64,000 nucleotides of DNA, taken from Gordonia namibiensis NBRC 108229. GTDB taxonomy: Bacteria > Actinomycetota > Actinomycetes > Mycobacteriales > Mycobacteriaceae. This document shows, piece by piece, positions 58,793-64,000 of the stretch. Every line of letters begins with the position of its first letter. The first letter of the stretch is position 1. The notes under the pieces are model-generated. The model was not told where the DNA came from. It made no database searches and was given only the letters and a program-made list of their open reading frames with translations. The position numbers and the translations under genes are program-made. The stretch is from contig NZ_BAHE01000006.1 in the NCBI RefSeq assembly GCF_000298235.1, positions 62,001-126,000 of the forward strand, in the 5' to 3' direction.

Positions 58793-59481
58793 TCCGCGAT
58801 CTTCCCGTCGCGCACCGTGATCGTGGTGTCGGCGAACGCGGCCGCCTTGGGATCGTGGGTCACCATGACCACCAGCCGATCCGGCGCGGCGTGCGCGACG
58901 TCGGCGAGCAACTCCAGCACCGATTCCCCGGTCTTGGAGTCGAGGTTGCCGGTGGGTTCGTCGGCGAGCAGGATCGTCGGGTCCATGATGAGCGAACGGG
59001 CGATGGCCACGCGCTGCATCTGCCCGCCGGACAGTTCCGACGGCCGGTGGTCGACGCGGTCGCCGAGTCCGACCTGTTCGAGCAGTTCGACGGCACGCGG
59101 CTTGGCCTTGCGCAGCGACTGGTTGTCGAGCAGCCGTGGCAGCGCGACATTCTCCCACGCCGACATGGTCGGGACGAGATTGAAGAACTGGAAGACGAAG
59201 CCGACGCGGTGACGCCGGAAGGCCGACGCGGCGGTGTCGTCGAGCGCACCGAGATCGATTCCGTCGATGGAGATCCGGCCGGATGTCGGGGTGTCGAGGG
59301 CGCCGAGGATGTGCAGCAGCGTGGACTTACCCGCGCCGGACGGACCGACGATCGACGCGAACTGTCCCCCGTCGATGTTCAGATTCAGTCCGTCGAGGGC
59401 GCGGACGCGTTCCTCACCCATCTGGTACTCACGCACCAGGTCGACGGCCTCGACGAGTGGACGCACGGTTTCGGTCGGCAC
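58789..59481 (-). CDS. ABC transporter ATP-binding protein (LolD/MacB type)
   Basis: ATPase subunit of 230 residues. Walker A is GPSGAGKST, the Q-loop lies in FVFQFFNLVPTMSAWENV, the signature is ELSGGQMQR, Walker B ILLADEPTGNLDS and the switch His is in MVTHDP. The FFNL(V)P segment and the ADEPTGNLDS variant are typical of the LolD/MacB/FtsE group, matching the FtsX-like permease it overlaps by four bases. GTG at 59481; the longer frame upstream overlaps the neighbouring gene and has no conserved sequence. Confidence 0.92.
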   Translation of the reverse strand: MPTETVRPLVEAVDLVREYQMGEERVRALDGLNLNIDGGQFASIVGPSGAGKSTLLHILGALDTPTSGRISIDGIDLGALDDTAASAFRRHRVGFVFQFFNLVPTMSAWENVALPRLLDNQSLRKAKPRAVELLEQVGLGDRVDHRPSELSGGQMQRVAIARSLIMDPTILLADEPTGNLDSKTGESVLELLADVAHAAPDRLVVMVTHDPKAAAFADTTITVRDGKIAE

Positions 59482-59521
59482 CCCCCGGATGGTAGCCCAC
59501 CGGGTCGGTGCCGCCCGGGGC

Positions 59522-60643
59522 TCAAGCCGTCCAGCGTCCCGTCGCGAGGAACTCGTCAAGGATCGCGTTCGCCGGGTCCAGATCGAAAGACTGTGCGCCG
59601 ATCCACTTCTCGTCGAAGTAGGTGTTGGCGTAGCGGTCACCCGGATCGCAGAGCAGCGTCACGATGCTGCCCGCCCGGCGATCGGCGACCATCTCCGCGA
59701 CGAGGGAGAACGCACCCCACATGTTGGTGCCGGTCGACCCGCCGACGCGGCGCCCCAACATCTCCGACACCCGGTGCGTGGTGGCGATCGAGGCCTCGTC
59801 GGGAACGCCGATCATCCGGTCGATGACCTGGGAGATGAACGACGGCTCGACCCGCGGGCGGCCGATTCCCTCGATGCGCGAACCGACCTCGCCCGTGAGC
59901 GCTCCATCGGCGGTCTCGTAGGCCGGAAGGAACACCGAGTTCTCCGGGTCGACGACGGCGAGCCAGGTGTCGTGCCGCCGGTACCGCACGTAGCGGCCGA
60001 GCGTCGCCGACGTGCCACCGGTGCCGGCGCCCACCACGATCCACGTCGGGATCGGATGCTCCTCGTCGGCCATCTGCGCGAAGATCGACTCGGCGATGTT
60101 GTTGTTGCCACGCCAGTCGGTGGCACGCTCGGCCATCGTGAACTGGTCGATGAAGTGGCCGCCCAGCTCGGCCTCGAGGCGCAACGCCTCGGTGTAGACC
60201 TCGCCGGGATGTTCGACGAAATGGCAACGGCCGCCGTGGCGTTCGATCAGCGCGGTTTTCGCCGGCGACGTACTCGACGTCATCACGGCGATGAACGGCA
60301 CCCCGATGAGCTCGGCGAAGTAGGCCTCGCTGACGGCCGTCGAACCCGACGACGCCTCGATGACGGGCGTCCCCTCGGTGACCCAGCCGTTGCAGATCGC
60401 GTAGAGGAACAGCGACCGCGCCAGGCGGTGCTTGAGCGATCCGGTCGGATGCGTCGACTCGTCTTTCAGGTACAGGTCGACGCCGGCGTCACCGTCGGGA
60501 CCGGACCATCGCGACCACGCGGGCAGCGGAACCCGCAGCAGGTGCGTGTCGGCGCTGCGTCGGGCGTCGGCCTCGATCAGCCGTACCGCGTTCTGCGCCC
60601 AGGCACGGTCCGCCCGATGGTCGACGACCCGCGTCGGCCTCAT
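59522..60643 (-). CDS. PLP-dependent cysteine synthase-family enzyme (Cds1-like)
   Basis: Fold-type II PLP enzyme of 373 residues. The PLP Lys is in [11 protein letters not shown], the substrate-binding loop is [11 protein letters not shown] and the phosphate-binding loop [12 protein letters not shown]. Sequence around [13 protein letters not shown] and [16 protein letters not shown] resembles the mycobacterial L-cysteine desulfhydrase Cds1 (Rv3684) rather than CysK, so sulfide release from cysteine is the likelier reaction. It is cytoplasmic. It lies 40 bases upstream of the ABC exporter genes on the same strand. Confidence 0.83.
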   Translation of the reverse strand: MRPTRVVDHRADRAWAQNAVRLIEADARRSADTHLLRVPLPAWSRWSGPDGDAGVDLYLKDESTHPTGSLKHRLARSLFLYAICNGWVTEGTPVIEASSGSTAVSEAYFAELIGVPFIAVMTSSTSPAKTALIERHGGRCHFVEHPGEVYTEALRLEAELGGHFIDQFTMAERATDWRGNNNIAESIFAQMADEEHPIPTWIVVGAGTGGTSATLGRYVRYRRHDTWLAVVDPENSVFLPAYETADGALTGEVGSRIEGIGRPRVEPSFISQVIDRMIGVPDEASIATTHRVSEMLGRRVGGSTGTNMWGAFSLVAEMVADRRAGSIVTLLCDPGDRYANTYFDEKWIGAQSFDLDPANAILDEFLATGRWTA

Positions 60644-60668
60644 GCGGGACGTCCCATCCGGAACGACC

Positions 60669-60995
60669 TCACTTGTCCCCGCGCAGGCGCGACTGGAGGT
60701 CGTCGTGGCGGGCCCGACGATCGGCCTCGATCGCGGCGATCTCGCCGTTGACCTTCAGCCGGAGCGACTTGAACAGGTACATGCCCAGCGGGAGCGCGAT
60801 CAGCACGCCGAAGACGGCGGCGACGAGGAACGGCACGTCGACGCCCACGAGCTTGCCGCCGAACAGGATGACGGCGGCGATGACGACGACGAGCAGCATG
60901 CGCGCGACGGTGTAACCGAACAGGGCGAGCGCCAGGGTCGCGGGGCGGCCACTGGGCGGAGGTGTACCGGGGGCAGGGTCATGCGCTTCACTCAC
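60669..60995 (-). CDS. DUF4229 membrane protein
   Basis: Membrane protein of 108 residues with two hydrophobic segments (about 25-46 and 54-75) and a basic C-terminal helix ([23 protein letters not shown]). The GTG at 60995 gives the N-terminus [15 protein letters not shown]; the longer upstream frame lacks conserved sequence. It fits the DUF4229 family of small actinobacterial membrane proteins found near cytochrome c maturation genes. Function unknown. Confidence 0.8.
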   Translation of the reverse strand: MSEAHDPAPGTPPPSGRPATLALALFGYTVARMLLVVVIAAVILFGGKLVGVDVPFLVAAVFGVLIALPLGMYLFKSLRLKVNGEIAAIEADRRARHDDLQSRLRGDK

Positions 60996-61183
60996 CCTCT
61001 CAGGGTACTTGCCTCCTTCAAAGGACCTGCAGGTCGTGGGCCTTTGCCCGCTCTTTACCTGCCGCTGAAGGTTCGAGTACCTGGGCGATTTGCGTGTATT
61101 CATGTAGAACGCGTCCATCAAGTGCCGGGCCGATTCGCCAAACCGCGGCGCACCGACAGGGCACCATCGTTTCAGGGGGAAAC

Positions 61184-61405
61184 GTGACCAGCATCGAAAC
61201 CACCGCCTCCACCTACATCACCCCGGGACTCGCCAGCCAGCACACCCTGACCCCCGGTCAGGTGGCGGCAATGTTCAACGTGAATCCCAAGACCGTCGCA
61301 CGCTGGGCCAGCTCGGGCATCCTCGGCTCCATCCGCACCCCGGGCGGCCATCGACGCTTCCGCGAAGAAGACGTGGTCGCGCTGCTGAACCGTCGTACGC
61401 ACTAG
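61184..61405 (+). CDS. BldC-like MerR-type DNA-binding protein
   Basis: DNA-binding protein of 73 residues with a single MerR/excisionase-type winged helix: LTPGQVAAMFNVNPKTVARWASSGILGSIRTPGGHRRFREEDV. This is nearly the whole of BldC, the small developmental regulator of Streptomyces, which binds direct repeats cooperatively; M. tuberculosis Rv0500A is of the same group. GTG at 61184 preceded by CAGGGGGAA. Divergent from the DUF4229 gene with about 190 bases between, leaving room for regulatory sites. Confidence 0.88.
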   Translation: MTSIETTASTYITPGLASQHTLTPGQVAAMFNVNPKTVARWASSGILGSIRTPGGHRRFREEDVVALLNRRTH

Positions 61406-61478
61406 GCGGGTCGGCCCATCGAGCGACCTCGACCGGCCGCCAGACGAACTGACGTACGCTGGTTGACGGGAGGTTGCC

Positions 61479-61697
61479 ATGACTTATCTGTTCGCCGTTC
61501 TCGGTCTGCTCGCCATCGGTTTCCTGATGTGGCGTGCATTCGGACCGCAATCGGACGGCGGCGGCGACGCCCCCTCGCCCGGCGGCCGTCGCCGCCGCTC
61601 ACGCGGTCCGGTGGGCCCCGATGACGACCCCGATTTCCTCCGTGACCTGGACAACCGCACCCGTGGACCCAAGGGCGGCGAGGCCGACGAACTCTGA
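61479..61697 (+). CDS. Small single-pass membrane protein
   Basis: Protein of 72 residues. One N-terminal hydrophobic segment (TYLFAVLGLLAIGFLMWRAFG) is followed by a Gly/Arg-rich basic stretch and an acidic C-terminus PDDDPDFLRDLDNRTR. GGGAGG lies 7 bases before the ATG at 61479. The pattern is common in actinobacteria, and no function is known. It is 73 bases downstream of the BldC-like gene in the same direction. Confidence 0.75.
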   Translation: MTYLFAVLGLLAIGFLMWRAFGPQSDGGGDAPSPGGRRRRSRGPVGPDDDPDFLRDLDNRTRGPKGGEADEL

Positions 61698-61784
61698 CGC
61701 CCCGCCGTTTGGCGTCTCGGTTCGTATACGAAAACCTGAGACTCGCTTCAGAAGTCGCACCGGAACATACCCGAGGGTAGGGTA

Positions 61785-62333
61785 ATGTCCTTCTCGTCAT
61801 CGACTCCACGTTGGAAGATCCGAGAGAAGGCGCCGTTGAACCCGGGACGATCTCCGCACGGGGCGTCGACCGACGACGACCTGAGTTTCGCCGACAAGAT
61901 CGGCCACCTCTTCGAGCACAGCCGTGACGAGAACGGGATCCGCTACACCGGCAAGAAGATCGCCGAGAAGGCGAACCGGTTGGGTTACTCGCTGTCGGAC
62001 GCGTACATCTCGCAGCTCCGCACCGGCAAGGCGCGTACTCCCTCGTTCCGCACGGTCGAGGCCATCGCCCGCGCCTTCGACGTCAGCGTCACCTATTTCC
62101 TCTCCAACCCCGACGAGGATCTCGAGCGCGTCAGACAGCAGCAGAACTACGTCGAGATGCTCGAGGTCACCGGCAGCCACCTGGCCGGCATCGACCTCGG
62201 CTCACTCTGCCCGGAGACCATCGACGCCCTCATCGACCTGCTGAAGCTGGTCAAGGCACAGGCGCAGGCGAAGCAGTCCGAGGGACCGGACCAAGCCGAA
62301 TCACCCGACGCGACAGCGCGTCTCCCAGAGTAG
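61785..62333 (+). CDS. EspR-like XRE-family regulator
   Basis: Helix-turn-helix regulator of 182 residues. The XRE domain lies at about 35-110: FADKIGHLFEHSRDE, GKKIAEKANRLGYSLSDAYISQLRTGKARTPSFRTVEAIARAF and VTYFLSNPDED. A C-terminal helical segment follows (about 118-165). This layout, including YISQLRTG, resembles mycobacterial EspR, a dimeric nucleoid-associated regulator, though the N-terminal 30 residues are extra. The ATG at 61785 is the only good start close to the domain. Targets are unknown. Confidence 0.83.
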   Translation: MSFSSSTPRWKIREKAPLNPGRSPHGASTDDDLSFADKIGHLFEHSRDENGIRYTGKKIAEKANRLGYSLSDAYISQLRTGKARTPSFRTVEAIARAFDVSVTYFLSNPDEDLERVRQQQNYVEMLEVTGSHLAGIDLGSLCPETIDALIDLLKLVKAQAQAKQSEGPDQAESPDATARLPE

Positions 62334-62357
62334 GGTCACGAGCCCTTCGAGGCTCCT

Positions 62358-62432
62358 CGCTATCGCTCGTCGCACCTCAGGGAGCGAGGATGGCCCCCGC
62401 CGCTATCGCTCGTCGCACCTCGGGGAGCGAGG
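62358..62432. repeat. Two copies of a 32-bp dispersed repeat
   Basis: Units at 62358-62389 and 62401-62432 begin CGCTATCGCTCGTCGCACCT and end GGGAGCGAGG, differing at one base. Each contains an inverted CTCGCT/AGCGAG pair. They fill the space between convergent genes and resemble the 47-bp family in part. Confidence 0.85.
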
Positions 62433-62437
62433 GGCGA

Positions 62438-63454
62438 TCAGAGACCGGCGTACGAGTGCAGGCCCGAGACGACCAGGTTGATGATGAACAGGTTGAACAG
62501 CATCGCCACGAAGCCGGCGACGTTGATCCAGGCCGCGGCGGTGTTGCGCCAGCCGGCGGTTGCGCGGGCGTGCAGGTAGGCCGCGTAGATCACCCACGCG
62601 ATGAACGACACCGTCTCCTTGGGGTCCCAGCCCCAGAATCGGCCCCACGCCGCTTCGGCCCAGATGGCACCGCAGATCACGCCGAGGCCGAAGAGCGGGA
62701 AGCCGACGACGACGGTTTTGTAGGCGAGGCGGTCCAGGTTCTCGGCGGCCGGGATGTGATCGAGAATGCGGCGCAGTGCGCCACCCACTCCCGGGCGAGC
62801 GGTGGATGTCGCGTCGTCGTCGGGGTTCGACGCCCAGCGCATCTTCATGAGGTACAGGATGCTGGCGACGCCGGAGACCATGAGGATGCCCGAGGACACC
62901 GAGATGATCGAGACGTGCACGGCCAGCCAGTACGACTTGAGGGCGGGCACGACGGGCGCGGCCTGGGTGTAGAGCCAGCGGCCGGCGATGAACATCAGCA
63001 GGACGACCGGAAGCAGCACGAACGAGAGCAGCGGACGGTGCTCGGGCTTGCGCAGGATGACCAGCGCCGCGATCACGCCCGCGGCACAGGTCATCGAGAC
63101 GAACTCGTACATGTTGCCCCACGGCACACGGTCGGTCGCCATGGCGCGCAGCACGATCGACGCGAGGTGCGCGACGAGCCCGACGATCACGACGGGCAGG
63201 CCCATGTTGCCGAGCTTGTCCCCGAAGGTCCGCTTCGCCGGGCCGGCGACGCGTCCCGGCATCCGGACGTCGTCGGAACCCGTGGTGGCACCGGCGGCGA
63301 CGAGTTCCCGCTCCTCGAGCTTGCGGCCGCGAACCGCCGCGAGCGCACCGAAGAACAGGAACGCGGCGACCACGTACACGGCCATCGCGGTGCCGAACAG
63401 CAGGTCGGAGTAGCGCGCCAGCGTCTCGTCCACCTGGACGGTGCCGTTGTTCAT
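62438..63454 (-). CDS. ccsB: Cytochrome c biogenesis protein CcsB (ResC/CcsA type)
   Basis: Membrane protein of system II cytochrome c maturation, 338 residues, which with ResB moves haem across the membrane and attaches it to apocytochrome. The haem-handling WWD motif is WAEAAWGRFWGWDPKE at 265-280, and flanking His residues occur in hydrophobic loops (AVHVSIISVSSG, YLHARAT). About eight membrane segments are visible. M. tuberculosis Rv0529 is the counterpart. It lies 21 bases downstream of resB on the same strand. Confidence 0.93.
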   Translation of the reverse strand: MNNGTVQVDETLARYSDLLFGTAMAVYVVAAFLFFGALAAVRGRKLEERELVAAGATTGSDDVRMPGRVAGPAKRTFGDKLGNMGLPVVIVGLVAHLASIVLRAMATDRVPWGNMYEFVSMTCAAGVIAALVILRKPEHRPLLSFVLLPVVLLMFIAGRWLYTQAAPVVPALKSYWLAVHVSIISVSSGILMVSGVASILYLMKMRWASNPDDDATSTARPGVGGALRRILDHIPAAENLDRLAYKTVVVGFPLFGLGVICGAIWAEAAWGRFWGWDPKETVSFIAWVIYAAYLHARATAGWRNTAAAWINVAGFVAMLFNLFIINLVVSGLHSYAGL

Positions 63455-63475
63455 CAGAGTTCCTTTCGCCGGCGC

Positions 63476-64000
63476 CTAGAGTCGCCGGGTCGTGCGCCGC
63501 GAGGTGGATGCGTCCGCGTCGTCGGCGACGAGTGCCGCCGCCTGGTCTTCGAATCCCTCACCCCAGCCGGCCTGATCGGTACGGGCCAGACCGGCAATCT
63601 CTACTACAGTACGTCGTTTTCCATCGAGCGGTTCCGTGCCGGCCGGGTCCCGGCTGCCGTCCGGCCCCGTGGTGACCGGTGCCGGGACGAGCCGCGCCCA
63701 GATGCGACGGCGGCGGATCAGCAGCGAGACCAGCAGGCCACCGAGCATCACGACCGCGCTGACCAGCACCCAGATCTGCGCCGGGTCGTGGGAGACCTGC
63801 ACCGACACCCACCGCTTGTATCCGTCGAAGGTGACGGTGGTGCCGTCGGCGATGGTGTGGCTCTGGCCGACGCTCAGGTTCACCTGCGCCTGCCGCTGGA
63901 GTCGGCCCTGCTCGACGAGGTCCTGGTCGAGGGAGTAGACGTTCTGTGGTTTGCCGGTGTCGAGACCGGTGTCGCCCTTGTAGACCCGGATCGCGACGGC
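63476..64000 (-). CDS. resB: ResB-like cytochrome c biogenesis protein, C-terminal part
   Basis: Partial gene; its 5' end lies beyond the window. The visible 174 residues start in the extracytoplasmic domain (AVAIRVYKGDTGLDTGKPQN, then VNLSVGQSHTIADGTTVTFDG), continue into the last membrane segment (PAQIWVLVSAVVMLGGLLVSLLI, RRRR stop-transfer) and end with a cytoplasmic tail. ResB works with CcsB in haem delivery. The frame is open to the last base, and the internal ATG-like start at 63883 is not the true start. Confidence 0.88.
   Translation of the reverse strand, partial: AVAIRVYKGDTGLDTGKPQNVYSLDQDLVEQGRLQRQAQVNLSVGQSHTIADGTTVTFDGYKRWVSVQVSHDPAQIWVLVSAVVMLGGLLVSLLIRRRRIWARLVPAPVTTGPDGSRDPAGTEPLDGKRRTVVEIAGLARTDQAGWGEGFEDQAAALVADDADASTSRRTTRRL

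Overview
The window looks like a chromosomal segment from a high-GC, mycolic-acid-containing actinobacterium of the Mycobacteriales, most probably Gordonia or a close relative. The evidence is a fused HadA/HadB mycolate dehydratase, MenJ and MgtA homologues, F420-type and MpaB-type enzymes, a BldC-like regulator, and a gene order that tracks the Mycobacterium tuberculosis Rv0528-Rv0563 region in reverse (htpX, grcC, menJ, menG, mgtA, an Rv0556-like gene, menD ... menB ... pitA, Rv0544c/Rv0543c-like genes, menE, menA ... ccsB, resB). The species assignment is inferred from memory of gene order; no search was run.

Layout. 0-3 kb: a two-component cluster (LuxR-type regulator, receiver-only protein, DUF4118/GAF histidine kinase). 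3-5.2 kb: an alpha/beta hydrolase and a bicupin oxalate decarboxylase. 5.2-7.6 kb: hadAB fusion, rpmG, tRNA-Met, tRNA-Thr, tRNA-Tyr and a 22-bp tandem repeat. 7.5-21 kb: YajQ, HtpX, polyprenyl diphosphate synthase, MenJ, an MpaB-like oxygenase, MenG, MgtA, an S51 peptidase, MenD, a methyltransferase, an AbrB-family membrane protein and a saccharopine-dehydrogenase-like reductase. 21-28 kb: a CIRCE-controlled Hsp20, then a cyclic-di-GMP cluster (EAL and GGDEF proteins, an unknown protein and an Rv1355c-like ThiF/nitroreductase fusion). 27.6-29.7 kb: thioesterase, small membrane protein, MenB.

29.7-46.8 kb is the accessory core: a 4922-residue nonribosomal peptide synthetase followed, with overlapping stop/start codons, by a low-molecular-weight tyrosine phosphatase and a DUF4012 membrane-anchored protein. 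I read the synthetase as C-A(degenerate)-T / C-A-T / C-A-T / C-T / C-A-T-TE. It has no epimerisation domain, and no MbtH-like gene lies in the window. A 1.16-kb stretch with no gene separates it from the next gene.

48-64 kb: an F420-type oxidoreductase, PitA, three small conserved proteins, MenE, a frameshifted DUF559 gene bracketed by two copies of a palindromic repeat, MenA, a Clp-N/HTH operon, a lipoprotein-type ABC exporter whose N-terminus is encoded by an amplified dispersed repeat, a cysteine-synthase-family enzyme, BldC-like and EspR-like regulators, and the CcsB/ResB cytochrome c maturation genes (resB cut by the window end).

Functionally, menaquinone synthesis (grcC, menJ, menG, menD, menB, menE, menA) and the cytochrome c maturation genes form the conserved respiratory backbone. 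The NRPS unit, the c-di-GMP cluster and the repeats are the variable parts.
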